A DNA stretch of 64,000 nucleotides, taken from positions 2,058,501-2,122,500 of the forward strand of contig NZ_BSEC01000001.1 of the NCBI RefSeq assembly GCF_027923385.1, written 5' to 3'. Of the stretch, positions 27,811 to 36,923 are shown one piece after another. The notes under the pieces were generated by a model. That model made no database searches. It was not told the origin of the DNA and saw only the letters and a program-made list of their open reading frames with translations. This stretch comes from Methylocystis echinoides. Its GTDB lineage: Bacteria; Pseudomonadota; Alphaproteobacteria; Rhizobiales; Beijerinckiaceae. The stretch's first letter is position 1; each line of letters starts with the position of its first letter. Made by a program: the position numbers and the translations under genes.

Positions 27811-28884
27811 TCATCCCATCGCCGGATAATCCGTGTAGCCCTCCGGCCCCGGCGTATAAAACGTCTCCTGCCGCGGCGCATTGAGCGGCGCGCCGGCCGC
27901 GATGCGCGCGGGGAGGTCGGGGTTGGCCAGAAAATTCACGCCGAACGCCACCGCGTCGAGCTTGCCGTCGCGAATGGCGGCGTCGGCTTCGGCGGCGTCA
28001 TAGCCCATATTGCCGATGAGCGCGTTGGCGAAGCGCGCGCGCGCCGGCGTCATCACGTCGGCTTTCTGCTGCTGAAAGAAATCCCCGCGCATGACATGCA
28101 GATAGGCGAGACCGAATGTGTTGAGCTCCCCGGCGAGCCATGTCGTGAGCCCGACCGGATCGCTGTCCTGCATGCTGTTGTAGCCGTTGAGCGGGGAGAG
28201 GCGTAGGCCGACGCGATCAGCGCCCCAGACGTCGATGGACGCGCGCAAAATCTCGAACAGCAGGCGCGCGCGGTTTTCGATCGGGCCGCCATAGGCGCCG
28301 CCGCGCCTGTTGGCGCCGTCGCGCAGGAACTCGTCGATGAGATAGCCATTGGCGCCGTGCAGCTCGATCATGTCGAAGCCGGCGGCCTTTGCATTGCGCG
28401 CGGCGGTCGCGAAGCCGTCGACGATTCCCGGAAGTTCGTCGTCGCGCAATTCGCGCGGGGTCACATAGGGCTGCATGCCTTGCGGCGTCATCACCTGGCC
28501 GTTGGTGATGGCGATGGGCGAGGGGGCGACCGGCGTGGCGCCGTCGTTGAGCAGCGGATGGCAGGCGCGTCCGCCGTGCCAGATTTGCAGCGCCATGCGC
28601 CCGCCCTTGGCGTGCACGGCGTCGGTGATCCGCTTCCAGCCGTCGACCTGCGGCTGCGAATAGATTCCCGGTTCGCGCCAGAAGGCGGAATTGCCTTCGA
28701 TGGCCATGGTCGCTTCCGCGATGATCAGCCCGGCCGAGGCGCGTTGCGCGTAATATTCGGCCATCAGCGGGCCGGGAACATGGCCGTCCTCCGCACGGCA
28801 GCGCGTCAGCGGCGCCATCAGGATGCGGTTTGGCAACGTCAGCGCGCCAAGCTTCACGGGCGAAAACAACGCGTCATAAGCCAT
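27811..28884 (-). CDS. Old yellow enzyme family alkene reductase (NemA-like)
   Basis: A 357-residue FMN-dependent TIM-barrel protein. Visible blocks are LPNRILMAPLTRCRAEDGH, the LQIWHGGRA segment, the GFDMIELHGANGYLIDEFL motif, NRRGGAYGGPIENRARL and RLSPLNGYNSMQDSDP. These place it among bacterial N-ethylmaleimide or xenobiotic reductases that reduce activated C=C bonds or nitro compounds with NAD(P)H. AGGAGAGG upstream of ATG 28884 sets the start; a longer frame to 28941 is not needed. It is divergent from the GST gene, which hints at a shared detoxification context. Confidence 0.92.
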   Translation of the reverse strand: MAYDALFSPVKLGALTLPNRILMAPLTRCRAEDGHVPGPLMAEYYAQRASAGLIIAEATMAIEGNSAFWREPGIYSQPQVDGWKRITDAVHAKGGRMALQIWHGGRACHPLLNDGATPVAPSPIAITNGQVMTPQGMQPYVTPRELRDDELPGIVDGFATAARNAKAAGFDMIELHGANGYLIDEFLRDGANRRGGAYGGPIENRARLLFEILRASIDVWGADRVGLRLSPLNGYNSMQDSDPVGLTTWLAGELNTFGLAYLHVMRGDFFQQQKADVMTPARARFANALIGNMGYDAAEADAAIRDGKLDAVAFGVNFLANPDLPARIAAGAPLNAPRQETFYTPGPEGYTDYPAMG

Positions 28885-29044
28885 AAGTTTTCCTCTCCTC
28901 ATCGCGAAGGCTGAGGTGGCGGTTTCTCTTGCGAAAAGCAAGCGCGTCCCGGCGAGTCGGCGCCCATTTCGGGACGCCGGCCGGATTGGCGCCGGCGCGT
29001 GGCTGTCATAGGAGAGAGCGCACCAGCAGAGAGACGCTTCGCCG

Positions 29045-29638
29045 ATGATGACCCTTCGCTATTCCCCCGCCTCGCCCTACGCCCGCAAGATTCGCATCGC
29101 CGCCGACCTTCTGGGGCTGACGCCGCGCATCGACATCGTCGCCGCGAGCACGACCGATCCGGGCGATCCGTTGCGCGAGCAGAACCCGCTGGGGAAAATT
29201 CCGACGCTCATTCTCGAAGACGGCGCGTCCCTTTATGACAGCCGCGTCATCGCCGATTATCTGGATTATCTGGGCGGCGGGACGCTTATCCCGGCCGATC
29301 CGGCGCGCCGCTTCGACGTGCTACGCCTACAGGCGCTGGGCGACGGCGTGAACGACGCCGCGCTGCTCATCCGCTATGAGACGGCGACGCGCCGCCCCGA
29401 ACTGCGGGATCAGGACGCCATCGAGCTCCAGCAGGGCAAGATCGACCGCGCGCTGGCGACGCTGGACAGCGCGCCGCCGTCGGGGCCGGTGACGATCGGC
29501 CAGATCGCGGTGGCCTGCGCGCTCGGCTATCTGGATTTGCGTTTCGAGGGCGCCTGGCGGGCGAAATATCCGGGCCTCGTCGCATGGCTCGCCGCCTTCG
29601 AGACGGCGGTTCCGGCGTTTGGCGCAACGAAGGCGTAA
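29045..29638 (+). CDS. Glutathione S-transferase family protein
   Basis: A 197-residue protein with a thioredoxin-fold N-terminal domain (LRYSPASPYARKIRIAADLL, then NPLGKIPTLILEDG and the glutathione-contacting YDSRVIADYLDYL). The C-terminal helical domain contains the GQIAVACALGYLDLRF capping motif. Ser residues at SPASPYARK probably replace the catalytic Tyr. The substrate is unknown. It stands alone and divergent from the old yellow enzyme gene. Confidence 0.9.
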   Translation: MMTLRYSPASPYARKIRIAADLLGLTPRIDIVAASTTDPGDPLREQNPLGKIPTLILEDGASLYDSRVIADYLDYLGGGTLIPADPARRFDVLRLQALGDGVNDAALLIRYETATRRPELRDQDAIELQQGKIDRALATLDSAPPSGPVTIGQIAVACALGYLDLRFEGAWRAKYPGLVAWLAAFETAVPAFGATKA

Positions 29639-29670
29639 TTATTGGTCGGTGCGGCTTGCCGCTCACTCCA

Positions 29671-29698
29671 ACCCTCTCCCCGCGGGCGGGGAGAGGGT
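29671..29698. repeat. Short palindromic intergenic repeat
   Basis: A 13-bp inverted pair ACCCTCTCCCCGC/GCGGGGAGAGGGT separated by 2 bases, between the convergent GST and kbp genes. It belongs to the same sequence family as the repeats at 39664 and 40574. Confidence 0.8.
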
Positions 29699-29722
29699 GA
29701 GGGCCTTGATGTGTATCGCGCC

Positions 29723-30238
29723 TCAGCCCTTGCCGGCGATCTCCGCCGGGGGCGCCCAGCCGCTGGCCTCGGCCAGCGCGACGCCGCCGGCGCCCGGAAG
29801 GCGCAGGCGCTGGCCGGGGTAAATCTTGTCGGGATGCTTCAGCATCGGCTTGTTGGCCTCGAAGATTTCCTCGTAGCGCGCGCCATTGCCGTAATGGGCC
29901 TCGGCGATTTTCCACAGCGTGTCGCCTTCCACCACGATGTGGATGCCGGAGGGCTGCGTCGGATCATGATCGGGAGCGATGAGATTGTTCTCGACCTGGG
30001 CGACGCCCTTGCTGTTGCCGACGGTGAGCACGATCTTCTCGAGATCGGCGCGCGAATTGACCGCGCCGTTCAGCGTCACGCGGTCGCCATCGACCTCGAT
30101 GTCGACGGTGGAAACGTCAAAACCCTGACTTTCCAGTTCCTTGGCCAAAGCCTCCGCTGGGGCCGCCGAGGCGTCGGTTGCGCCTGCGACAGCCGGCGCA
30201 GCTTTGCTCTTGCCTTTGAAAAAGTCGAAAATGCCCAT
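29723..30238 (-). CDS. kbp: BON-LysM protein, potassium binding protein Kbp family
   Basis: A 171-residue protein. An N-terminal BON domain (GFDVSTVDIEVDGDRVTLNG ... LTVGNSKGVAQVENNLIA) is followed by a LysM domain (IHIVVEGDTLWKIAEAHYGN, then EEIFEANKPMLKHPDKIYPGQ), matching the E. coli Kbp/YgaU order and ending. Kbp binds potassium in the cytoplasm and is stress-induced in E. coli. No signal peptide is seen. AGGAGG upstream fixes ATG 30238. An extra Ala-rich linker precedes the BON domain, and the protein is about 20 residues longer than the E. coli one. Confidence 0.88.
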   Translation of the reverse strand: MGIFDFFKGKSKAAPAVAGATDASAAPAEALAKELESQGFDVSTVDIEVDGDRVTLNGAVNSRADLEKIVLTVGNSKGVAQVENNLIAPDHDPTQPSGIHIVVEGDTLWKIAEAHYGNGARYEEIFEANKPMLKHPDKIYPGQRLRLPGAGGVALAEASGWAPPAEIAGKG

Positions 30239-30433
30239 CAATCGCCTCCTGATAAACCCCAGCGACAAGTCTCTGCCCACTGATCGGTGTTCGTCAACAC
30301 GTCGGCGTTCTTCCCGCCAAGACCGAGCCCGCGCACATATAAGTGGTAATTCTCGCCGGCTCTGACAACTGGCGCGGCGTGATTGACCCGACGCCCGCTT
30401 CGTGGGAAGCGGCGCCACGAAGGAGAGCGGCGA

Positions 30434-31198
30434 ATGAGCGACACCCATTCAGGTCCGGCGCTGGTGACGGGCGCGGCGCGGCGCATTGGCCTCGCCATCG
30501 CCGGGCGCCTCGCGCAGGAAGGCCGGCCGGTCGTGCTGCATTCCTCGGTCCGATCGGCGGCGGAGGCGGAGCTGGCCGCCGAGGCGATCCGCCGTCAGGG
30601 CGGCCGGGCGGCCGTCGCCGTCGCGGATCTGTCGTCGGCGACCGAAACCGAGAGGCTGATCGGCGACGCCGCGCGAGCCTTCGGACCGTTGTCTCTCTTG
30701 GTCAACAACGCCTCCGTCTTCGAGGTGGACGAGGCGGCGGATTTCGCGCTCTCGGGCTATGAGCGGCAGATGGCGGTCAATCTGCGTGCGCCCCTGCTGT
30801 TGTCGCGCGATTTCGCGGCGCAGCTTCCCGATGGCGTGGAGGGCGCCATCGTCAATATGATCGACCAGCGCGTCTGGCGCCTGACGCCGCGCTATTTCAG
30901 CTATACGCTCACCAAATCCGCGCTCTGGACCGCGACGCGCACCATGGCGCAGGCCTATGCGCCGCGCATTCGGGTCAATGGCGTGGGGCCGGGGCCGGTG
31001 TTTCCCAATGAGGCGCTGGGCGATCGCGATTTCGAGATCGAGGCGCACGGCGTGCCGCTCGGCCATGCGGCGGATGTGTCGGGCGTGGTCGACGCCGTCA
31101 TCTTTCTGAGCCGCGCGAAAAGCGTCACCGGCCAGATGATCGCCGTCGACAGCGGGCAGCATCTCGCCTGGCGCACGCCCGACGTCGCGCCGCAATAG
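30434..31198 (+). CDS. Short-chain dehydrogenase, pteridine reductase/FolM-like
   Basis: A 254-residue SDR. It has ALVTGAARRIGLAIAGRLAQ (cofactor-binding TGxxRxIG type), LLVNNASVFE, the catalytic Tyr-Lys in YFSYTLTKSALW, and IRVNGVGPGPVFPNE. The arginine in TGAARRIG and the NASVFE variant are typical of the pteridine or dihydromonapterin reductase branch, which uses NADPH. The substrate is inferred. GGAG precedes ATG 30434. It is divergent from kbp. Confidence 0.85.
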   Translation: MSDTHSGPALVTGAARRIGLAIAGRLAQEGRPVVLHSSVRSAAEAELAAEAIRRQGGRAAVAVADLSSATETERLIGDAARAFGPLSLLVNNASVFEVDEAADFALSGYERQMAVNLRAPLLLSRDFAAQLPDGVEGAIVNMIDQRVWRLTPRYFSYTLTKSALWTATRTMAQAYAPRIRVNGVGPGPVFPNEALGDRDFEIEAHGVPLGHAADVSGVVDAVIFLSRAKSVTGQMIAVDSGQHLAWRTPDVAPQ

Positions 31199-31204
31199 CA
31201 GCCG

Positions 31205-32389
31205 CTATCTGGCGCGCGTCAGTTCCTCGGCGAGCGCGCGCATGGTGCGCTCATTGCCGATCGTGCTCAGATGCCGGTCGGCGTCGCTGACGTTGATCTC
31301 CTTTCCGCCCGGCACCGGAATATTGATGAGCAGGTCGGACGGCACGACCTTCGAGAGCGCGACGTCGAAATTCCTGTCCACCGCGAAATAGCCGGACTGT
31401 TCCGAGCCGATGCAGGCGATCTCGAAGGAGGGCAGCTTCTTCGTGATGTAGAAGACCTTCATCGCCGCGCCATGGCCGCTCGCGACCTCGCGGATGCGCG
31501 CATAGAGCAGCGCCATCAGGCGTCTCTGATAATCATCCATCTCGTTTTGCGGCAGCATGTAGGGCGCGTAATGGGTCTTCGACTCGAGAAGATCTTCCGC
31601 TGTCTCCAGCCGGTATTTCTTTGTCAGATCGAACTTGTCCTCCGACGTCAGCAGCGTCTGCTGGTCGAGCTTCTGATACTGCTCGCAGGCCGGCGTCGGG
31701 CTGCGCGGGCGGATGGGAAGATGCGTCTTCCAGGCGTCGCTGATGACTTGCGGCAGCGATTTGTGCTGCGTCTTGCCGTAAAGCTCGCCGAGCAATTGCG
31801 TGAGCGCAAAGCCGCCGTAATAGAAGTCCTTCGGGTAAATCGGCCCTGTCAGCCTGTCGGCTTCGATCCGGTAGGTCGGCTTGATCGGCCCGGCCATGAC
31901 GAGCGGGCTGCGGTCGACGAAAGTGTCTTCCCAGAAGTCATTGCCGGGCGTCGACCAGACGAGCACCAGATCGGCCCGATCGCTTTGCAGATAGCGGTCG
32001 AGCGCCTGAAGCTGCTGATCCTGCCCCCAGCCGCTCGCCGCGAGGGAGAAGGCCTTCACCTTGCGTCCCATGCGGGCGCCGAGTTCGGCCTCGAGCAGCC
32101 GCTCCGGCATCTTCTCGACCGGCTCGGAGGCGGACTCGACCTGGCTGTCGCCGAGCAGAACGACGACGTAATCGTCCTTGTCGTAATGGATCGGCTGACC
32201 CCGGTAGCCGAACTGATTGGCTTCGCTGTCGCCGGTCGATTTGCTCAGAATGCGTCTGGGCGAGCCCGCCCAGCCCCATCCCGACGGAATGGGCTTGATG
32301 CGCGCCACATGTTCGAGAAAGAGCTCGAAAACGACGAGGGAGAGGACCGTCGACACCACGACGGCGGCAATATCTTTCTTCGACACCAT
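31205..32389 (-). CDS. Membrane-anchored SGNH-like protein
   Basis: A 394-residue protein with one N-terminal transmembrane helix (IAAVVVSTVLSLVVFELFL) and a large periplasmic domain. Block I is VVVLLGDSQVESASEP with the nucleophile Ser intact. A plausible block V is ISDADRH-like (NVSDADRHLSTIG) near the C-terminus. A conserved-looking VLVWSTPGNDFWEDTF segment carries the Asn of block III. Related proteins modify envelope glycans, for example as esterases or acyltransferase partners, but the substrate here is unknown. It is convergent with the SDR gene, with a 6-base gap. Confidence 0.75.
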   Translation of the reverse strand: MVSKKDIAAVVVSTVLSLVVFELFLEHVARIKPIPSGWGWAGSPRRILSKSTGDSEANQFGYRGQPIHYDKDDYVVVLLGDSQVESASEPVEKMPERLLEAELGARMGRKVKAFSLAASGWGQDQQLQALDRYLQSDRADLVLVWSTPGNDFWEDTFVDRSPLVMAGPIKPTYRIEADRLTGPIYPKDFYYGGFALTQLLGELYGKTQHKSLPQVISDAWKTHLPIRPRSPTPACEQYQKLDQQTLLTSEDKFDLTKKYRLETAEDLLESKTHYAPYMLPQNEMDDYQRRLMALLYARIREVASGHGAAMKVFYITKKLPSFEIACIGSEQSGYFAVDRNFDVALSKVVPSDLLINIPVPGGKEINVSDADRHLSTIGNERTMRALAEELTRAR

Positions 32390-32620
32390 GGCAGGGCTAC
32401 GCCTTTGGCTTTGGCCAAGTCGGGTTTCTTTATACGAAAAGCGGGCAGGGGCAAGCCGCCGGTCGCGCCGGCGGCGGGCGTCCTGCCCACGCGCGCGGCG
32501 CGTGTGAGGCGCGTAAACCCTTCGCAAACCATGGCTCTCTAAAGTCCATCTGCGGTTGCGGTCTTTGCCCGGCAGGGGTACAGCGATTTTTCTGGCGCGG
32601 CTGGCGCCCAAGGAGTTTGC

Positions 32621-33682
32621 ATGCGCGTTCTGGGCATCGAGACCACCTGCGACGAAACCGCCGCCGCCGTCGTGTCCGAGCGGCTCGGGGGCGGGGGCGG
32701 GGACATTCTGTCGAATGAGGTGCTGAGCCAGATCGCGCAGCACGCGGCCTATGGCGGCGTCGTGCCGGAGATCGCGGCCCGCGCGCATATCGACGTGCTC
32801 GACCGGCTGATTGTCCGCGCCCTGGCAAACGCCAAGGTCGAGCTAAAGGACATTGACGCCATCGCCGCCGCGGCCGGGCCGGGGCTCGTTGGCGGCGTGC
32901 TGGTGGGGCTCACGGCGGCCAAGGGGCTGGCGCTGGCGAGCGGCAAGCCCTTCATCGCGGTCAACCATCTCGAAGCCCATGCGCTCACCGCGCGGCTCAT
33001 CGATCCGCTCGACTTTCCCTATCTCGCCTTGCTGATTTCCGGCGGCCACACGCAATTGGTCGCGGTGCGGGGCGTCGGCGATTATCATCGCCTCGGCTCC
33101 ACGGTCGATGACGCCGCCGGCGAGGCCTTCGACAAGGTCGCCAAGATGATGGGGCTGCCTTATCCGGGTGGGCCGCATATCGAGACGCTGGCGCAGGACG
33201 GCGATCCGCATCGCTTCGAGTTTCCACGCCCGATGCTTGGTCGCGAGGGCGCGGATTTCTCGCTCTCCGGCCTCAAGACGGCGGTGCGACAGGAGATCAT
33301 CAGGCTCGGCGAACCGACCGAGCAGGACAAGAAGGACCTTGCGGCCTCCTTCCAGGCGGCGATTGTCGACGTCATCGTCGATCGCGTGCGCGCCGGCGTG
33401 CGGCTGTTCTCGGAAACCGCGGGGCGTCCGAGCGGGCTTGTCATCGGCGGCGGCGTCGGCGCCAATGGCGCGATCCGCCGCGCGCTGACGCGGCTGTGCG
33501 CCGAGCGCGGCCTGCGCTTCGTGTCGCCGCCGGCCAATCTCTGCGCCGACAATGGCGCGATGATCGCCTGGGCCGGGCTGGAGCGCCTGAAGCGCGGGTT
33601 CACGAGCGATCTCGGCTTTGCGCCACGTCCGCGCTGGCCGCTGGACGCCATCGCCAGCGAGACGCATCACGGCAAGGCGTGA
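32621..33682 (+). CDS. tsaD: tRNA N6-adenosine threonylcarbamoyltransferase
   Basis: A 353-residue protein of the Kae1/TsaD family. It opens [18 protein letters not shown], holds the metal-binding His pair in [12 protein letters not shown], the signature [10 protein letters not shown] and the [11 protein letters not shown] phosphate-binding loop, and ends with [16 protein letters not shown]. With TsaB and TsaE it makes t6A at position 37 of ANN-decoding tRNAs. In many Rhizobiales tsaD is followed directly by gpsA. Here gpsA lies 3.2 kb further on, after an inserted island. Confidence 0.97.
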   Translation: MRVLGIETTCDETAAAVVSERLGGGGGDILSNEVLSQIAQHAAYGGVVPEIAARAHIDVLDRLIVRALANAKVELKDIDAIAAAAGPGLVGGVLVGLTAAKGLALASGKPFIAVNHLEAHALTARLIDPLDFPYLALLISGGHTQLVAVRGVGDYHRLGSTVDDAAGEAFDKVAKMMGLPYPGGPHIETLAQDGDPHRFEFPRPMLGREGADFSLSGLKTAVRQEIIRLGEPTEQDKKDLAASFQAAIVDVIVDRVRAGVRLFSETAGRPSGLVIGGGVGANGAIRRALTRLCAERGLRFVSPPANLCADNGAMIAWAGLERLKRGFTSDLGFAPRPRWPLDAIASETHHGKA

Positions 33683-33687
33683 CGCGC

Positions 33688-34236
33688 ATGCGCGGCCTGT
33701 ATCCGCTGGCGCTGACGGCGATGCTGCTGGGACCGGAGCCGCAGGCGGCGGGCCCGCTGTCGCAGGAGCCGATGATCGCGGGGCTGCATGTCTTTTACGG
33801 GCCGGGCGAGGGGTTCGAGACGGTGGACGCGCGGCTCATCAATGGCGCGCGGCAGTCCATCGACATGGCCGCCTATGTCCTCACCGACCGCGCATTGATC
33901 TCGGCGCTGGGCCGCGCGGCGATGCGCGGCGTGAAGGTGCGGGTCTATCTCGACGGCGACGAGACGCGGCGCGGCGCCAGCATCCTCGACATCGCCGACG
34001 CGCCAAATCTGGACGTGCGGCGCAAGGCCCGAAACCGTGACCTGATGCATCTGAAGAGCTACCAGGTGGACGGCCGCAGGCTGCGCACGGGCTCCGCGAA
34101 TTTCTCTGTGTCGGGCGAGGGCTATCAGGACAATGACCTTGTCGTGATCGAAAGCCCGCAGGCCGCCGCGCGCTTCCGCGAGACATTCGAGCGGCTATGG
34201 GCGCGCGCCGATAATCAGCGTCTGGGTTTTCGCTAG
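33688..34236 (+). CDS. Single-domain phospholipase D-like (Nuc-type) protein
   Basis: A 182-residue protein. The HKD motif is HLKSYQVDGRRLRTGSANFS (His, Lys and the downstream GSxNF). Only one motif is present, as in dimeric Nuc-type endonucleases and cardiolipin-synthase-like small PLDs. The N-terminus (LYPLALTAMLLGPEPQAAG) is a short signal-like segment, so it may be exported. It starts 6 bases after tsaD; a GTG overlapping the tsaD stop is another possible start. The substrate could be nucleic acid or phospholipid and is undecided. Confidence 0.8.
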   Translation: MRGLYPLALTAMLLGPEPQAAGPLSQEPMIAGLHVFYGPGEGFETVDARLINGARQSIDMAAYVLTDRALISALGRAAMRGVKVRVYLDGDETRRGASILDIADAPNLDVRRKARNRDLMHLKSYQVDGRRLRTGSANFSVSGEGYQDNDLVVIESPQAAARFRETFERLWARADNQRLGFR

Positions 34237-34302
34237 CCAGGCGCCTGTTCGCCCGAGGACCGGGGCTATGCCTGCCGCGTCGTCGGGTCCGCCGTGAGAC
34301 AT

Positions 34303-34365
34303 GAGCGTGTTCCGCTGTGGGCGCAGGAGCCCGCGCAAGTGGCGGCGCTGGCGTGTGACCGCGAG
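34303..34365 (+). pseudogene. Decayed fragment of gpsA 5' region
   Basis: Sixty-three bases align without gaps to 37002-37064 in the intact gpsA, with 8 mismatches (about 87% identity by hand count). The translation VPLWAQEPAQVAALACDRE matches VPLWAHEPAHAAALARDRE. No start, no cofactor motif and no continuation follow. It marks the tsaD-proximal edge of the effector/chaperone island, where gpsA would be expected. Confidence 0.8.
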
Positions 34366-34494
34366 CGCATATATCGGAAATGTGATTGGTCGATTGGCGC
34401 AGGCTGCGCGGGGGCGCATTTCTCAGCTTCCGGAGAGGGTAGCGACCCGGGCGCACGTGGATAATCAGTGTCCTGTTACAGAGGGGCACCGGTC

Positions 34495-34950
34495 CTATCC
34501 GCGCAAGAGCATAAGCTCGGAGACACTGAGGTCCGAGGCCTCATTTTTCCGACTGGCGGCGAGGCGGGGGAGCGCCTCAATCCAATATTCAACTCTTGCA
34601 ACGAAGTCCTCGAGGCTGGCGAAGACTTCGTCGGCGGACATGTGCGGCAACACGATCTGTCGCGTCAGAAGAACTTCGCCGGTAACGGGATCGGCGGCGA
34701 AAGCGGCCGGTCCCGTTTCCACGCCACCCGCATTGAGCTCCAGCAAGCGCTGAGCGAGCACGGCGCCGCCAGTATGAAGATCGCCGATGACGCCGGACAT
34801 CTGGAGCGTCTCACCGTCGGGCGCGCCGAAGAAGAAAATCTCGGTTTCCTGATCAATGATGATCCCGCAGGACCCCTCCTGATCGAGAACAAGCTCATCG
34901 AGACTGAGCTTTTGCTTTAGGCTGTTCAACGCATCGGCCGCGTTGCGCAT
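34495..34950 (-). CDS. CesT/SycE-family type III secretion chaperone
   Basis: A 151-residue acidic protein. The pattern follows class I T3SS chaperones: an N-terminal helix (NAADALNSLKQKL), strands SCGIIIDQETEIFFFGAP, then a helix ending in LLELNAGGVETGPAAFAADP. VLLTRQIVLP follows, and finally a long helix SADEVFASLEDFVARVEYWI, as in CesT. Such chaperones are small, acidic dimers that keep one effector partly unfolded for secretion. CGGAGAG precedes ATG 34950. It lies 39 bases downstream of a Ser/Thr-rich effector-like gene, in one operon. No secretion apparatus gene is in the window. Confidence 0.75.
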   Translation of the reverse strand: MRNAADALNSLKQKLSLDELVLDQEGSCGIIIDQETEIFFFGAPDGETLQMSGVIGDLHTGGAVLAQRLLELNAGGVETGPAAFAADPVTGEVLLTRQIVLPHMSADEVFASLEDFVARVEYWIEALPRLAASRKNEASDLSVSELMLLRG

Positions 34951-34989
34951 GGGATGTCTCTCCGGGTTCGGGCGATTGTCATGTGATTT

Positions 34990-36726
34990 TTAATTCGGCA
35001 TGGGAATCTTGCCTTCGATTGACCTTTCAAAAACGGACTTGAGAATCTTGATTTCTCCTTCGTGCGCAGCTTGGCCCGAAATAATGAGAGTGACGCTCAT
35101 AGTGACCGCCAATGATTCATGCGGTTGTACGTATTCGTCACCGTTCGGGTGCAGCGAATAGGGGGGGATATTTTCGCGAAATTCTTGGATAGACGAGGTC
35201 CTCATCGCATGGCTCATGATGATTTCGAAGTCGCCTTCCGCCGACTTGCTGACCTTCGCGCGTGTATTGCCAAGTTGCATTTCGCCCTCCGTGCGCTTGG
35301 CGGGTTTCAACAGACGTTCCGGGCCGCCTTCGCTGTACAGCCATTCGCAACTTCGTAGGGACTCCTGCAACAGCAGACGCGATAGAACGGTGACGGCCTT
35401 CTTTGACCCGGCGAATTTTTCCGCAGCACGAAGGGAGTCTTCGAAATCTTGACCTCGTGTGACGTATGTTTCGCCGTCCTCGACAAAGGAGAATTCCATC
35501 CTCGGCCAGTCGCCCTCACAAGTATCTGCATATTCCACACCTCGACTCGATATGGACAGCACTTGGTTGTTGCCCAAAAATGTCGGGTATTGTGAAACAG
35601 GGAGGGAGCGCCGCTCACTTCGCGCGCAAACGAGCCAGTCTTCATCCTTGCGAGCGATCTTTCCATCTAGTTCGACTTTCAACCCAAAGAACTCCTGGAT
35701 GTCCGCGACCCGCTGTTTCACCGCGACATTTTTCATTTGGCCGATCAATTTCGCCGTATCAGATGATAGGCCTGGCGCGGTCGCAAGCTGCGTAAATGGC
35801 AAGAGGCAGAAAGCTGACCGTGGCTTCGGGGCAAGCTTACCCACGGCGGTCTCCAGAAAGGAGTTCAGTTCGGTTGGGTGCGCCCCTTTCACTCTCTTTG
35901 CGATTTTAGCGATGTGCTTCATCGCTTCATCGGGTTTGGCCCAGCATAGGGACACGATCGACGCTTGAATTTTTCCATTTTTGTCATCAATCGATTTATT
36001 CGACTTGCTGACGCGTCGTTCCGTCAACCCCACTCGTTTTTTCGAGCGTTCCCGCTTCTCCGGGTTGATTGTGTCTTCGGATGTCCGCGTGGACGTGAGC
36101 TGGCGGCTCCTTCTTAGTAGTAGGCTGCCTTTATGTTTGTCGCGTTTTTCCAGCACAGATGCGCCTGGCTCTCTTTGCACAAGCGTTTTTTCCAGGTCTG
36201 GTGCATTCCCTGTCCCTCTTTCTGTGCCAGAACCGACACGCGTTGCGTCTTGGTTCGTTGGTTGCCGGGGGTTGATAGCTTTCCGCTTCGCGCCGCCACT
36301 GGAACTTCGCCGTCGATGACTCGAGTTCGTTTGACGTTCGGTCAAATTCTCCTTCAACCACAACTGCTTTTCGTTTTCCGGCGTCGAGTTGTCTCGCGCG
36401 CTATGCTTCAGGCTTGACGTTGATAATTCAGCGATTGGAGGTGGATGACTTTGCAACCACAGGTCACGCGCAGGGGGAGTTTGATCGAATGTAATTAGCG
36501 GAATTTCCGTCGGAAATATCGTATCGTTGTTCGGAGTCTTCTGATCTCGGGGGGAAATGTTTGAAAGGTGTGTGTTCGCTCCCCCACTGTCGCTCTCAAC
36601 GCTCCTGAGAGTCAGCGGTTTGCTCGTTCCCCTGCGCAAGCTGTCTTTACGTTCGGCGCTTGCAGAATTTGACTCTGTCAGAGAGGTCGATGGGGATGTC
36701 TTCCCTGAACCAGTTATGCTGGTCAT
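34990..36726 (-). CDS. Putative type III effector, Ser/Thr-rich N-terminus, unknown C-terminal domain
   Basis: A 578-residue protein. GGGAGG 4 bases upstream fixes ATG 36726; the longer frame begins with TTG. Residues 1-30 are Ser/Thr-rich (MTSITGSGKTSPSTSLTESN), as in type III secretion signals. Residues to about 240 are polar, basic and likely disordered. From about 250 a globular region follows, with segments SFLETAVGKLAPKPRSAFCL, VADIQEFFGLKVELDGKI and a beta-rich end (SLAVTMSVTLIISGQAAHEG). No enzyme motif is recognised. Base composition is visibly AT-richer than the flanks. The CesT-type chaperone gene next to it supports the effector reading. Confidence 0.6.
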   Translation of the reverse strand: MTSITGSGKTSPSTSLTESNSASAERKDSLRRGTSKPLTLRSVESDSGGANTHLSNISPRDQKTPNNDTIFPTEIPLITFDQTPPARDLWLQSHPPPIAELSTSSLKHSARDNSTPENEKQLWLKENLTERQTNSSHRRRSSSGGAKRKAINPRQPTNQDATRVGSGTERGTGNAPDLEKTLVQREPGASVLEKRDKHKGSLLLRRSRQLTSTRTSEDTINPEKRERSKKRVGLTERRVSKSNKSIDDKNGKIQASIVSLCWAKPDEAMKHIAKIAKRVKGAHPTELNSFLETAVGKLAPKPRSAFCLLPFTQLATAPGLSSDTAKLIGQMKNVAVKQRVADIQEFFGLKVELDGKIARKDEDWLVCARSERRSLPVSQYPTFLGNNQVLSISSRGVEYADTCEGDWPRMEFSFVEDGETYVTRGQDFEDSLRAAEKFAGSKKAVTVLSRLLLQESLRSCEWLYSEGGPERLLKPAKRTEGEMQLGNTRAKVSKSAEGDFEIIMSHAMRTSSIQEFRENIPPYSLHPNGDEYVQPHESLAVTMSVTLIISGQAAHEGEIKILKSVFERSIEGKIPMPN

Positions 36727-36923
36727 GACGCCTCCCGACATAGCGCTGGGAACGTTGAGTTTAGGCAAACGCTAACACTATTATGGCAAAGCACAAGCAA
36801 CTTTTGCGCGCCAGACGCCGCTGGTCCACGCGCAGATTGCCGCTTTGAGCGCGCGAGCCAAACCCGCTATAGACCAGCGCGGCGGTCGCCATCGCGCCGC
36901 GACGAAACGCAAAAAGGGCCTTG

